Below are positions 26,385-35,941 of a stretch of DNA of 64,000 nucleotides, in pieces. The notes beneath the pieces were generated by a model that saw only the letters and a list, made by a program, of their open reading frames with translations, searched no databases and was not told where the DNA came from. The position numbers were made by a program, and so were the translations under genes. Where the stretch lies: positions 62,001 through 126,000 of the forward strand of contig NZ_JAMXFC010000001.1 in assembly GCF_025370755.1 (NCBI RefSeq). The letters are read 5' to 3'. Origin of the DNA: Laspinema sp. D2d. GTDB taxonomy: Bacteria; Cyanobacteriota; Cyanobacteriia; Cyanobacteriales; Laspinemataceae. The first letter of the stretch is position 1. Each line of letters begins with the position of its first letter.

Positions 26385-27137
26385 TTAATTTCCCGGATAA
26401 TATTCAATTAATTTTAGGTCGGTTTCGGCGATCGCCCCGTGATGTTGATATTGATATCGAGTAATACCAATGCCGGGAACAAAATCAAGACTCATCATAT
26501 CCGGTGCAGTTCGGAAGGTTAAATGATACTGAATATGACTCTCTGTTGATGAAATTCCCGCCGCCTCTAATCCCACCTGCTCCGCTGTCTCAACGTTCCA
26601 TCGATATCCCCCATCTAGGCGCGTAATTTGTTCTGAAGAACCAAATACTTTCCCCGGAATTAAGGGCAAATCTAGCAATAGTTCTACATCTTCCAGTAGG
26701 TTGACTAACACATCTGCCTCATCGGTTAACCGTTGTAAGACCAGTCTGGCTCTTTCATCACTAACTAAATAATATTTTCCCGGCGATACTTCAATAATTA
26801 GATGCTCTCCCCGTTCTTTTCCTTCACTATACCAAGCGACATCAGCGGGATATCCTTTTAAAATTCCAACTTTCAAAGGTCCGCGTTCAAAGGTATCTAC
26901 CACTTCCATTTTCCAGGTAATCGCGGTTTGGTTGACTTGATCTGAATTGGTGGGCATCCACTGAGTGATTCCTTCATAAACCCAGTAACTTCCTGGAACC
27001 AAGGGAAAATCAATGCGCTCTGTTTCTGTGGCGACAGGGGCAGGGGGAATCCCGTCTTTTTGGACTGGGGTCACCTCGCGAACTCCCAAGAAAAAGAGGG
27101 TTAATATTGCTAAAAAAAACAGCCACTTAGGTTTCAT
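26385..27137 (-). CDS. Secreted or membrane-anchored protein, unknown
   Basis: A 250-residue protein with an N-terminal hydrophobic segment (KPKWLFFLAILTLFFLGV) that serves as signal peptide or membrane anchor, followed by a predicted beta-rich domain. Segments such as FPLVPGSYWVYEG and LPLIPGKVFG recall uncharacterised exported proteins with paired PGxxW/Y turns. No catalytic motif is visible. It starts at ATG 27137 and is followed by a good terminator. The function is unknown. Confidence 0.7.
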   Translation of the reverse strand: MKPKWLFFLAILTLFFLGVREVTPVQKDGIPPAPVATETERIDFPLVPGSYWVYEGITQWMPTNSDQVNQTAITWKMEVVDTFERGPLKVGILKGYPADVAWYSEGKERGEHLIIEVSPGKYYLVSDERARLVLQRLTDEADVLVNLLEDVELLLDLPLIPGKVFGSSEQITRLDGGYRWNVETAEQVGLEAAGISSTESHIQYHLTFRTAPDMMSLDFVPGIGITRYQYQHHGAIAETDLKLIEYYPGN

Positions 27138-28369
27138 GAGATGCCCGTCTATAATAATGCAGGTAAATAACGAGAACGAGAAAAAAGATTACGCCCCAAG
27201 GTTTATTAAAATAGTACCGATTGAGGCTATCAAGATCGGGAGGGTTTGCCGGAGCCAGGTATCTTTGAATTGAGCTTTGATGGGGAGATCTGCGAAGAGA
27301 GATTGAGTCTACTTTTTGAGACGATCGCCTGAATGATGCGATCGCCGGACCTTCTTAACTTATTTCCCTGATGAGGGACTCTTTCAGAAGTGCTGACTGG
27401 GATCTCAACCCGTGCGATCGCCTTGGGATCTCCCATTGAGGAACTCTGGGAGGGTCTGGGGATCAGGTCCTAGCTTAGGGTTGTGCCAGGGAACCCATAC
27501 CGATCCCGTGGCGATCGCCTTGCAAATGCGACATGAACTGGGGATCGCGGTTACTTCTCCTGGGCGCTCAACACAATGCGATCGCCTCTGGGACTTTAGC
27601 AAATAGCTCCACAGGAACTGATCTTGGTCTCCTGCATCACCGCCTGGTCTAGGGCGGTGTTTACCGTTGCCTTTTTAAGCGTACCACTGGGTTGCTAAAA
27701 GTTAGGTCACGGATTCTCCATGAAATTTTCCAGGGATAGTTTTGTTTAGGGTCGATTGATGCAATGTCGTCTTAGGGCTGTCCTAAAGGCGATCGGCAAC
27801 ATTCCATCTCTTCCTCTATCTGTCACTTTAAGGCAGAATGACGATTTGGCGTCGTTTCAGGCAACGAGGGATCAGGGTTTCAACTGCATTTGACCGCAGA
27901 AGTATAAGCTGTTGAGTCTTTAAACTGGAGGCTGATTGCGAACCAGATGCTTACACTCTAAGGGTTTCAGAATCTTCTTATCTCCAATTTAGAGAGGCAA
28001 CGGCTTATCTCTAATTTTATCCTAAGATTTACACACTAAAAGGCTCAAATAGTGAAAGGAATCGGGAATTAAATTCTTGAAAATCATTAAACGGGTTTAC
28101 AAGCCTTGCTGATTCAGCAACGTCACTGCTTTTAAAAGAGTTAACTCACTTGATCCCCGAGCTGGATCGGTCTTGGGCTTTAAGAGTCATCAATCCAAAA
28201 GAGAGAGCCAGCCAACACCCCGAGGTCTGGCTCATAAAACATTGAATGGGATGCTGATCCCGGGAATAAAAAATTAGAAAGATAGCTAAGTAGAAAGCAA
28301 CGGCCAAGGCTTAAATTGAATACAAAGTAGAAGAAAGTTCAAAAAAATAGCGATCGCGATCGCTTGAAT
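27138..28369. other. Long intergenic region with dense HIP1-like sites
   Basis: 1232 bases without a supported gene. GCGATCGC-type sites cluster in 27320-27600, where short open frames on both strands arise from them. There is no ribosome binding site or domain. The 3 prime part is AT-rich. The region may be decayed coding DNA. Confidence 0.45.
28205..28233 (-). terminator. Hairpin downstream of the HisKA-like gene
   Basis: GAGCCAG (28205-28211) pairs with CTGGCTC (28227-28233). On the minus strand the stem is followed by a U-rich stretch (TCTCTTTTGG). It lies 137 bases past the stop of the gene at 28370. Confidence 0.45.
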
Positions 28370-28630
28370 TCAGTCCCCTTTTCTCTCAGTCTCCAGACAT
28401 TTTTCTAATACAGTATTCATTTGTTCAACTGCCTCTTGAATGCGATGCAAATGTTGAATACAGGTCGTGATTTCCCAAGTATTGCCAAAACAGGCTAATA
28501 AATAAGTAGACTGTTGCACGATTTCTAAGGGGGCCAGAAACTCGTTGCCCACGGTGTGGAGCAAACGGGTTTTCAAATCGCACAGCGGCTTGGGGTCTGG
28601 GGATTGGCCGGAGTAAGGCGAAGGTGACAT
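28370..28630 (-). CDS. Stand-alone HisKA-like domain lacking the phospho-histidine
   Basis: An 86-residue protein that resembles only the dimerisation domain of cyanobacterial histidine kinases: LKTRLLHTVGNEFLAPLEIV (residues 19-38) corresponds to the usual LK-RFL---SHEFRTPL-I, followed by the second helix (HLHRIQEAVEQMNTVL). The phospho-accepting His is Asn29 and the following RT is LA. No ATPase domain follows. It may be a kinase fragment or a small protein that binds kinases or a response regulator. Its ribosome binding site is weak. No partner gene is adjacent. Confidence 0.55.
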   Translation of the reverse strand: MSPSPYSGQSPDPKPLCDLKTRLLHTVGNEFLAPLEIVQQSTYLLACFGNTWEITTCIQHLHRIQEAVEQMNTVLEKCLETERKGD

Positions 28631-28951
28631 AGCTATTTCCCAATCATTAATATAACTAATATTGCTGAAAAGTTTTCCTGATGCAGCGATCGCAGGCGAG
28701 GGGTCCTGTGAGTCCGCCTGGGTGTAACCTGTGACTGAAATCTACCAAACTCAGTGAGGGCGATCGCAGGGCTACCGGGAGAGACACCCACCGCCACCCC
28801 GACGATCCCCGGGATTGACCCGTTGGCAACTCCCCAAACCCTTTAAAATAAGCAAGTGACCTCTGGGGTCAAGGTGTTGATTCCAGCATTGATTCCACGG
28901 GTTTTTCCCAGGGCGAGATTCCTGTGTTTCTGTAGCCATTAAGGATCGACT

Positions 28952-29722
28952 ATGAACCGAAAATTTCTCCTTCCTGCCGTCTTATTCAGCACTCTGTGCT
29001 TGACAAGTGTTGCCACTGCTGAAAATGTTCAACATACTCAACAACTGCTTTCTACCAAGCAATGTCCCCAGTGTGACCTCAGTAATGCGGGTTTGGTTAT
29101 GGCAAATCTGGCGAATGCTCAACTGAGTGGGGCTAATTTGGTCCGGGCGAATCTGAGTCGTGCGCAACTAACTGGGGCGGACCTCAGTGGTGCGAACCTC
29201 CAAGGGGCATCTTTGTTTGGGGCAAACTTGATGGGGGTAAATCTCCAGGGTGCGGATCTCAGGGGTGCCGATTTGCGCGAGGCGTATCTTGTGGATGTGA
29301 ACTTAACCGGCGCACAATTGGATGGGGCAAATCTCCAAGGGGCGATCGGGGCTCCTAGGACTGCCTTAGCGGTCGAGGATGTTTATAACTGGGGCGTTGC
29401 TGAAGCCCAGCGCAATAATCATAAGAAGGCGATCGCCTATTTCAATCAGGCATTAGTCCTGGATCCGGAATTTGCCCCAGCCTATCTCGCACGCAGTATC
29501 GTTCGTGCGGATACGGGAGATTTCTCCGGTGCTCAGGGGGATGCAGAATATGCAAAACAATTGTTTGCCATTCAAAACAATACTCAGGCTTTTGAAGCCA
29601 CAGAAGTCCTACTTGCTCAAATTGAAGCGGCTCAAAATCCAGAAGAAGCCGAGGCAGGGGGGGGCGGTTTTATGCGGTTTGTCGGTTCAATGGGGGTTCT
29701 GTTGCTCCGATTAATGTTATAG
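28952..29722 (+). CDS. Pentapeptide-repeat and TPR secreted protein
   Basis: A 256-residue protein with a signal peptide (cleavage near TAENV, residue 24). About fifteen pentapeptide repeats of the A(N/D)LXX type follow (roughly residues 42-130), predicted to form a right-handed quadrilateral beta-helix. Two TPR-like helices pairs follow at about 143-195 ([33 protein letters not shown]). The C-terminus has a hydrophobic tail ([11 protein letters not shown]). A ribosome binding site AAGGA lies about seven bases before the ATG. It is presumably periplasmic or lumenal; the function is unknown. Confidence 0.85.
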   Translation: MNRKFLLPAVLFSTLCLTSVATAENVQHTQQLLSTKQCPQCDLSNAGLVMANLANAQLSGANLVRANLSRAQLTGADLSGANLQGASLFGANLMGVNLQGADLRGADLREAYLVDVNLTGAQLDGANLQGAIGAPRTALAVEDVYNWGVAEAQRNNHKKAIAYFNQALVLDPEFAPAYLARSIVRADTGDFSGAQGDAEYAKQLFAIQNNTQAFEATEVLLAQIEAAQNPEEAEAGGGGFMRFVGSMGVLLLRLML

Positions 29723-30083
29723 GTGGTTCACTCTCGAACTTGGAAAGCAGAAAATTAGGAAACTCGGGGAGTGTGAGCATTGAGCTTGGCTAGAAGTACC
29801 TAATTGAAATGCTCAACAGCTTAAACTTTGTGGATGATAGTGAGCTTTTGGAGTTGACCAGCCTAGGGGTAAATAACTCGAATTTACCGCACACTGGGCG
29901 ATCCCCGGCTTGGGATTGCTCATTTTGGGTGAATTTACGCAGGGAGTGCGATCGCGATCGCATTCCCATTTGCTCAAATCTCACCCATCCTGTGCGATCT
30001 GAATCACTCACGGGTGCTGGGTAATCAGGGATTCTACTAATAGAGGAGTTGAATCGGCCATTGACAAGGAAGGTGAGCCAATC
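29723..30083. other. Intergenic, no supported gene
   Basis: 361 bases with overlapping short open frames but no domain. A tandem HIP1-like stretch (gcgatcgcgatcgc) is at 29948-29961. Confidence 0.45.
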
Positions 30084-30227
30084 ATGTGGGAAAAACTATT
30101 TTTATCGGTGATCATTACATTAATACTCAGTGTTTTTGCCAGCGGTTCTGACCATTTTGCCCCGCAACGGCATTCTCATCCATCGAACCTGGGAGCCCGA
30201 GAACCCCTAGTGATGGTTATTAAATAA
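30084..30227 (+). CDS. Small membrane or secreted peptide, 47 residues
   Basis: An ATG at 30084 with a strong ribosome binding site (AAGGAAGGTGAG) opens a 47-residue frame. A charged start (MWEKL) is followed by one hydrophobic segment (FLSVIITLILSVFASG) and a His/Pro-containing polar tail. It resembles short signal-peptide-like proteins found in cyanobacterial genomes. A hairpin with a T-run lies 168 bases downstream. The function is unknown. Confidence 0.55.
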   Translation: MWEKLFLSVIITLILSVFASGSDHFAPQRHSHPSNLGAREPLVMVIK

Positions 30228-30394
30228 CTCTGCCATCGAGTTGATTGCATCTACGCTCGTGCATCTACTTTTACAAATTTTTATCCCAGAAGAAACACCG
30301 TAGACTGCTCCTATCCATCATCACGCCCTCTCCCACCCCAATTCTCGCTCCATCCTGGGGGTGTCTGTAGACTTGGCGGATCAATAAAACAAGA

Positions 30395-30433
30395 CCGACA
30401 AGGGTTTGAACCCTTGCCGGTTGTCGGTTTTTC
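30395..30433. terminator. Terminator between the small peptide gene and nadE
   Basis: CCGACAA (30395-30401) pairs with TTGTCGG (30421-30427), with an inner CAAGGGTT-tga-ACCCTTG hairpin and TTTTT on the plus-strand side. It abuts the nadE stop codon, so it can also serve the NAD operon from the other side, although the U-run is weaker there. Confidence 0.65.
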
Positions 30434-30434
30434 G

Positions 30435-32195
30435 TTATTCCCCCAGGAGGGGAAGCTGGGGCACCTTGGCGGCGATCGGCATTCGCCACCCTGTGCCAAA
30501 GGCGCGATCGGTGACTTTCAATCCTGGGGGGGCTTGTCGGCGCTTAAATTCCGCCCCATTTAACAACTTCACCACCCGCTGGACTAAGGCGGGTTCATAT
30601 CCGGCAGCGACAATTTGGGGAATCGATTCATGATTGTGAATCAGGCGATCGAGAATATCATCCAAAATGTCATAAGGCGGTAGGGAATCTTGGTCAATTT
30701 GTCCCGGTTTGAGTTCGGCACTCGGGGGTTTACTGAGAACACTTTCAGGAATAATAATTTTCCCGGGTTCGCGGGAATTGAGCCATTGGCAAATGGCATA
30801 CACTTGAGTTTTTGGCACATCAGATATAGCGGCTAATCCGCCATTCATATCGCCATACAACGTACAATATCCCACCGCCATTTCTGATTTATTTCCAGTG
30901 GAAATCAGCAGATATCCAAATTTATTGGAGATTGCCATTAATAAATTGCCCCGAATCCGCGCTTGCAGGTTTTCTTCCGTGACATCCCGGGGGGAGTCGG
31001 CAAACAACTCTTCTAGGGTTTTGTCATACCCTTCCATTAAATCGGCAATGGGAAGGGAGTAGGTTTTCATGCCCAAGTTTTCAGCCAGTTCCAGTGCATC
31101 GATTACCGATTGTTGGGAGGTATGGGGGGAAGACATGAGGACGCCGAACACATTTTCGGGTCCGATCGCCTCACTGGCGATCGCTGCTACGAGGGACGAA
31201 TCAATCCCGCCACTTAACCCAATCACCACTTTAGAAAATCCACATTTGCGGGTATAATCTCGCACACCTAACACCAAGGCGGACCAGATTTCTTCCGCTT
31301 GACTCAAGGGTTTTGCCGGGGGTGGGGTGACAGGTTTTATCCCCCCACTGTTGAAGGAAAGCGGACGTAATTCTCGGGTTTGTTCGTCTAACTCCACTGC
31401 GACTAAATCCGCTTGAAATCCTGCTGCGAGGGCGACCCGTTCTCCCACACTATTAAAAGCAACGCTATATCCATCAAAAATCAAGTCATCATTGCCACCG
31501 ACTTGGTTTGCATAGATAATCGGTTTGTGATACCGGACGGCAACATGATTAAGCATGGCTTCTCGGAGTTTTTGTTTCCCTACACTGTAGGGAGAGGCGG
31601 ATAAATTAATAATAATATCGGCCCCTTCTTCGACTAAGTTGGCAATAGGATTACTCGGGTATTGCCGTTTTCCCCAAAACTCTTCATCATTCCATAAGTC
31701 TTCACAAATCGTTACCCCGATGCGGATGGGGGTGGAAACCTCGGGATTAGCGGGAATGCCGAATTCTCCTAAATTAAAATAATTACTCACATAGGAGGGT
31801 TCAAAATAGCGATTTTCATCAAATACATCGTAGGTGGGCAACAAACGTTTATGGAAATATTGTTGAATTTTCCCATTGAAGAGTAAAGCAATACTATTAT
31901 ATAAAGATTTGCCTCCAGTAGTCGGGGCGAGGGTATGAGTTTCCACAGTTCCGACTAAGACCGCGATCGCCGGAGGTAATTCCCGGGCCAGTTGTTGTAA
32001 TTGCCAGGACATGGCTTCAATAAAACTTGGACGCAAGAGCAAATCCCGAGGGGGATAACCGCACAAAGAGAGTTCTGGAGTCAGCATCAGGTCAATTCCC
32101 TGGGCGGCAGCTTGGGTAGCCGCTTGCAGAATCAGTTGGGAATTGCCTCGGAGATCTCCAATGGTGGGATTGAGTTGAGCGATCGCAATTTTCAT
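30435..32195 (-). CDS. nadE: Glutamine-dependent NAD+ synthetase
   Basis: Amidates deamido-NAD to NAD+ using glutamine. The 586-residue protein has an N-terminal nitrilase-type glutaminase domain (about 1-265) with catalytic Glu in TPELSLCGYPP and Cys in TICEDLW, and a C-terminal synthetase domain with the ATP pyrophosphatase loop SGGIDSSLVAA near residue 331. It closes the pncB-nadD-nrtR-nadE run on the minus strand, 56 bases after nrtR. Co-expression under NrtR is inferred from this order. Confidence 0.96.
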   Translation of the reverse strand: MKIAIAQLNPTIGDLRGNSQLILQAATQAAAQGIDLMLTPELSLCGYPPRDLLLRPSFIEAMSWQLQQLARELPPAIAVLVGTVETHTLAPTTGGKSLYNSIALLFNGKIQQYFHKRLLPTYDVFDENRYFEPSYVSNYFNLGEFGIPANPEVSTPIRIGVTICEDLWNDEEFWGKRQYPSNPIANLVEEGADIIINLSASPYSVGKQKLREAMLNHVAVRYHKPIIYANQVGGNDDLIFDGYSVAFNSVGERVALAAGFQADLVAVELDEQTRELRPLSFNSGGIKPVTPPPAKPLSQAEEIWSALVLGVRDYTRKCGFSKVVIGLSGGIDSSLVAAIASEAIGPENVFGVLMSSPHTSQQSVIDALELAENLGMKTYSLPIADLMEGYDKTLEELFADSPRDVTEENLQARIRGNLLMAISNKFGYLLISTGNKSEMAVGYCTLYGDMNGGLAAISDVPKTQVYAICQWLNSREPGKIIIPESVLSKPPSAELKPGQIDQDSLPPYDILDDILDRLIHNHESIPQIVAAGYEPALVQRVVKLLNGAEFKRRQAPPGLKVTDRAFGTGWRMPIAAKVPQLPLLGE

Positions 32196-32251
32196 ACAAG
32201 TGAGGAAATAATTAGGGGATAAATGAGTAAAATAGGAGGTTAAAAGTCTCC

Positions 32252-32968
32252 CTAAATAAACACTAAAGGTTTATCTTTCAATGGAGCAAATGCCTCGGCA
32301 TCAAAGCGGTAAAGGGCGGCGGGCCGCCCTGCACCCCGAGATACTTTCATTTTTGTATCGGATAAAAATCCTAGTTTGAGAATTTTGGCCCGAAAATTAG
32401 AATAATCCGAGAAATTTTCCCCTAAAACGGTTGCATAGAGTTGATACAGTTCACTTAATGTAAATAATTCCGGCAGCACATCAAAGGCGATCGGGCTATA
32501 TTCCAGTTTGTTTCGTAAGCGGCGATGACCATATTCAACCATGCGATTGTGATCAAAAGCCAGATGCGGCACTTCATCCAGGGGATACCAGGCAATCCCC
32601 CGGACTCCAGTTCCCATCAGTTGAGCTTCTTCAAACCGGACTAAGGCAAAATAGCTCACCGACAGATAGCGCAAGGGTTGAGAGTCGGAAAGTTCCCGGG
32701 GGTCGCGTCCCGGTCCAGCAAAGGTGTACAGTTGCTCTAGGTAGAGATTCTGCACTTGGATTTTTTCCGATAAAATCCGATAGGCCGCATCTTCCAGGGA
32801 TTCCCCGTGACGAACTAAAGTACCGGGTAAACTCCATTGCCCCAGAAAGGGTTCACTTTCCCGCATGACCAGGAGAACCAGCAAGCGATTTTGTGCGGGA
32901 TCGACTGAGAAAATTGCATTATCGACTCCCACTTTAAAGTTGAGTGGAAGGCCCAAAGACGCTGCCAT
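32252..32968 (-). CDS. nrtR: NrtR-type Nudix transcriptional regulator of NAD metabolism
   Basis: A repressor family in which a Nudix-fold ADP-ribose sensor is joined to a winged-helix DNA-binding domain. The 238-residue protein has a Nudix region at about residues 15-150. The box GTLVRHGESLEDAAYRILSEK keeps the Gly and first Glu but lacks the catalytic REUxEE glutamates, as in NrtR proteins that bind but do not hydrolyse. The C-terminal 80 residues (LFTLSELYQLYATVLG onward, with FRAKILKLGFL) form the winged helix. It lies between nadD and nadE, four bases from nadD, so its targets are probably these genes. Confidence 0.92.
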   Translation of the reverse strand: MAASLGLPLNFKVGVDNAIFSVDPAQNRLLVLLVMRESEPFLGQWSLPGTLVRHGESLEDAAYRILSEKIQVQNLYLEQLYTFAGPGRDPRELSDSQPLRYLSVSYFALVRFEEAQLMGTGVRGIAWYPLDEVPHLAFDHNRMVEYGHRRLRNKLEYSPIAFDVLPELFTLSELYQLYATVLGENFSDYSNFRAKILKLGFLSDTKMKVSRGAGRPAALYRFDAEAFAPLKDKPLVFI

Positions 32969-32972
32969 TGGT

Positions 32973-33551
32973 TTAGCTCACATCCTGATAGGCGTATAAG
33001 TTTTCCCGTTGAATATAACGGGCGACCGGGGGCGTGAGAACTTGTGAGGTTTGGGTTTGACGATAAACGGTGGAGGAAACATCCGGAAGATGCAAGTCTG
33101 CGATCGCCACGGATGCACCCAGTTCCCGGAGTCGGTCTAGTTCTGCTTCTTGGATGGGTGCTCCGGGTCGGGGGACAACCAACAGATTGACTTGAGAGAG
33201 CAATTCCTCCACCTGATACCACCGAGGTAATTGGGGGATTAAGTCTGACCCGATGACGAGATACAGTTCAGCCTCGGGCCATTTTTGGCGGGCAATTCGC
33301 ACCGTTTCTAAGGTCCGGGGTTGGCTGAGTTCGGCATCAAAGTAGAGATTATCCCGAGGATTGTCCGGGTTTTCAATGAGCAACTGCAACATCTGCGATC
33401 GATGGCACAAGGGAGTTTGGTGAGACTTAAACGGATTGTCTGACGCCCAAATCGCCACGGCATCAAACTCTTGAGACAGCCAACTGACTATCTCTTCATG
33501 GGCTTTGGTCGGGGGGTCGGCACTGGTACCAAAGAGTGCAAGGGTAATCAT
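32973..33551 (-). CDS. nadD: Nicotinate-nucleotide adenylyltransferase
   Basis: Adenylates nicotinate mononucleotide to deamido-NAD. The 192-residue protein starts at ATG 33551 (MITLALFGTSADPPTKAHEE). The nucleotidyltransferase signature is GTSADPPTKAH; the first His of the usual HxGH is Thr here, a variant I associate with cyanobacterial NadD. A C-terminal SSTVYR segment matches the ISSTxIR motif. It lies 189 bases after pncB and is almost contiguous with nrtR. Confidence 0.9.
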   Translation of the reverse strand: MITLALFGTSADPPTKAHEEIVSWLSQEFDAVAIWASDNPFKSHQTPLCHRSQMLQLLIENPDNPRDNLYFDAELSQPRTLETVRIARQKWPEAELYLVIGSDLIPQLPRWYQVEELLSQVNLLVVPRPGAPIQEAELDRLRELGASVAIADLHLPDVSSTVYRQTQTSQVLTPPVARYIQRENLYAYQDVS

Positions 33552-33740
33552 GTTTAGATGAGGGGGTGAGAACGACAAAATCAAAATCTATCAAGGCTAG
33601 AGTGCTAAGTTTGCAAGTCACCCGAGTGGATGAAGACATTCCTCAACACTCCCGGAGAAAAACAGAAATTGAGGGTTAAGGCAAAATTCGCCGATAGTGC
33701 ACCCAGACGGTTTAAACAAGTGGGCGATCACAAAACTGAC

Positions 33741-35153
33741 TCACATTTTATAATTTTGTAAGGTTTCCGCCGTCAGGGTTTGTAAGGGAGTGGAAATCTC
33801 TACCGATGCGCCACTGGGTCGATTGATCCGGCGAATTTCTGGGGGAAGAGACTCCACGGAATGCCTGGTTCTTTCCGCGATCGCCTCTAACATTTCTGGA
33901 GGATGAACCCGCTTTCCCTCTTTGAACAAAAGCTGCATCATGGGCACTTCACCGGGTTGAATGGCCTCACTGACCAATCCCAGGCGATCGCCCACAATCT
34001 GTCCCTCCTGATAGCGTCGGAAAATCTGCTTCTGTCCGGGATAGCTAACTTTGCCACTCGAATTTTTCATCACCGGCACGCCATCAATATCTACAATTTT
34101 ATAAACCCCATTCACCGGAGATCCGGTTACTAACTTAGTCCCGATGCCAAAGCCATCAATCGGACAACCGGAGGCTTTCAAGTCGGCAATTTTCCACTCA
34201 TCCAAATCCCCACTCACAAAAATCGGGACATCGGGAAGCAGTTCTTGGACCTGTTTAGACAATTGGACTAAATCCCCAGAATCCAGGCGTACTCCTCCGA
34301 CTTCCATTTCTCCCGCTTGGAGGCGATCGGCGATTTTCCGGGCCGCTTCAATGGGATCATAAGTATCAATGAGTAAGGGAGAACCGGGAAAATAATGCTG
34401 AAACGCTCGAAACGCCTGCATCTCACTCCCTTCTGTTGCTGAGAGGGCCATCACCAGGGCGTGAGCCATTGTTCCCGAAGGTTTCCGACCTAATTTAAGT
34501 GCCGCCAACACATTGGAGGTGGCATCCATTCCAGCGGCCAAAGCCGCTCGGGCGGCCCACACCGAGGCTTGAGGACTAAAGGCTCGTCGAGTACCAAACT
34601 CCAAAATGGAGGCTTCGGGACCGGCGACATCACGAATGCGCGCCGATCGCGTCGCGACAAGGGTCTGATAATTAATCGTATTCAGTAAATAGGTTTCGAC
34701 AATTTGAGCTTGCCACAGGGGCGCTTCCACCCGCAGCAAAGGTTCATTGGCAAACACCGCTGTTCCCTCGGGAACCGCCCAAACATTACCCTGAAACCGT
34801 CCATCGGCCAGGAGTGACCAAAATTTATCAGAGGCCCTAGAAAAAATTCCAGTAGCCTGCAAACTGGCAATCTGCACCTCGGTAAATCGGAATTGCTCTA
34901 GGTACTCAAAGACTTGAGCCAACCCCATTGCAATTAAATAACCAAAGCCTTCAGGAAGTTTGCGAACAAACAGCTCAAAGCTGGCGGTTCTGCCGTCCAG
35001 ACCTTCCCCGGTGTAACAGGCGGCCATTGTCAATTGATAGAGATCAGTCAACAGACTATAGTCCTCTGGGACAACAGTCAGTTCTGATCCGTCTTTACCC
35101 GCTTGGGAAAGGGGTTGCGGATTGAGATCATTGGGTTCAGTGGCAGTTGCCAT
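33741..35153 (-). CDS. pncB: Nicotinate phosphoribosyltransferase
   Basis: Makes nicotinate mononucleotide from nicotinate and PRPP in the Preiss-Handler salvage route. The 470-residue protein has LLTDLYQLTMAACY near residue 34, FELFVRKLPEGFGYLIAMG, EFGTRRAFSP (the catalytic-His region of the family is altered to Ala-Phe at this spot), a PSGTMAHALVM motif and DTYDP and VRLDSGD for phosphoribosyl binding. It is the first gene of the NAD operon, and its upstream region carries a candidate NrtR site. All four genes together provide NAD synthesis from nicotinate. Confidence 0.94.
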   Translation of the reverse strand: MATATEPNDLNPQPLSQAGKDGSELTVVPEDYSLLTDLYQLTMAACYTGEGLDGRTASFELFVRKLPEGFGYLIAMGLAQVFEYLEQFRFTEVQIASLQATGIFSRASDKFWSLLADGRFQGNVWAVPEGTAVFANEPLLRVEAPLWQAQIVETYLLNTINYQTLVATRSARIRDVAGPEASILEFGTRRAFSPQASVWAARAALAAGMDATSNVLAALKLGRKPSGTMAHALVMALSATEGSEMQAFRAFQHYFPGSPLLIDTYDPIEAARKIADRLQAGEMEVGGVRLDSGDLVQLSKQVQELLPDVPIFVSGDLDEWKIADLKASGCPIDGFGIGTKLVTGSPVNGVYKIVDIDGVPVMKNSSGKVSYPGQKQIFRRYQEGQIVGDRLGLVSEAIQPGEVPMMQLLFKEGKRVHPPEMLEAIAERTRHSVESLPPEIRRINRPSGASVEISTPLQTLTAETLQNYKM

Positions 35154-35190
35154 GTGCCAGCTTCCTTGCTGAAAGGGGTTTGTCTAATTA

Positions 35191-35205
35191 TAGTAGCATT
35201 TACCA
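35191..35205 (-). promoter_or_regulatory. Candidate NrtR operator upstream of pncB
   Basis: The near-palindrome TAGTA-GCATT-TACCA lies 38-52 bases upstream of the pncB start, in an AT-rich block. Its half-sites (TAGTA and TGGTA) are similar to each other. The position suits an operator of the downstream operon that encodes NrtR. It is a proposal from position and symmetry only. Confidence 0.3.
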
Positions 35206-35632
35206 AAATTTGTCACGAGGTCCGGATAGAAATCCTCCGATTGAGGTCGGCGATCGGCTACAGTTTCCGGTATTTTCGGCAATTTTTACCCCGGGGTTAT
35301 GGTGGAATTCATTAAAAATCTCCGCTCCAATATTTTTACCGAGGGCATTCCTCTGAGCTGGATTGAGAGAACCAGACTGGATTAACAACAAATATGCTAT
35401 AATTTAATGCGGATTTGTACTGAGTTTAAATCGTAACAAATTGTAAACTCATCCCTGCGCCCCATTGCCGTTAATTCCGGGATTCAACTATTGCGAACTA
35501 ATAAGTTATCCTAAAAAATATTGCAAAAGTGACCGCTCCCTAGGGAACTCAGGTAAAGTAAAAAGTAACGAGGTTTAGGGATTGCGATCGCTGACTCGGT
35601 TAACCTAAATGAACCTGATGAGGAGTTTTATC
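35206..35632. other. Intergenic region upstream of the small gene at 35633
   Basis: 427 bases with no supported gene. Open frames at 35103-35391 overlap one another on both strands and lack ribosome binding sites. It carries promoters for pncB (minus) and the 48-residue gene (plus). Confidence 0.45.
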
Positions 35633-35779
35633 ATGAATCTTTCAAAAACCATTGGTGACTTTTTCCAACACGTCTCAGAAGCAGCCGCTCGAATCTTTGG
35701 ACCTAACGATGACAAATATCCAGAAACCGGGGTTCAACCCTTTGACGGCGAGCCCAACCGAGGAGAAGAATGGTCATAG
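35633..35779 (+). CDS. Conserved small cyanobacterial protein, 48 residues
   Basis: An ATG at 35633 with GAGGAG seven bases upstream encodes 48 residues: an amphipathic N-terminal helix (MNLSKTIGDFFQHVSEAAAR) and a polar tail with PNDDKYPETGVQPFDGEP. Proteins ending in D-NYP-TG-QPF-G-P are, from memory, widespread in cyanobacteria without known function. A strong terminator follows at 35841-35881. It is therefore most likely a real monocistronic gene. Confidence 0.8.
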   Translation: MNLSKTIGDFFQHVSEAAARIFGPNDDKYPETGVQPFDGEPNRGEEWS

Positions 35780-35840
35780 GTCTTAGTAAGACAGGAGTGT
35801 AAAAAAAACCTGAGTGTTGAAATTAGTTGAAATACCTAAA

Positions 35841-35881
35841 AAGAACCCCATCCCTACCCTATCGATCCCGATGGGGTTCTT
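35841..35881 (+). terminator. Hairpin terminator of the small gene
   Basis: A perfect 11-base-pair stem AAGAACCCCAT / ATGGGGTTCTT with a 19-base loop, 61 bases past the 48-residue gene and 60 bases before the stop of the convergent phytol kinase gene. It may act on both strands. Confidence 0.75.
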
Positions 35882-35941
35882 GTTATGAAAAATTTTACCA
35901 ATAAACTTCTCCAATCGAAGAAGAGTTTCCAAGAAAAACTC

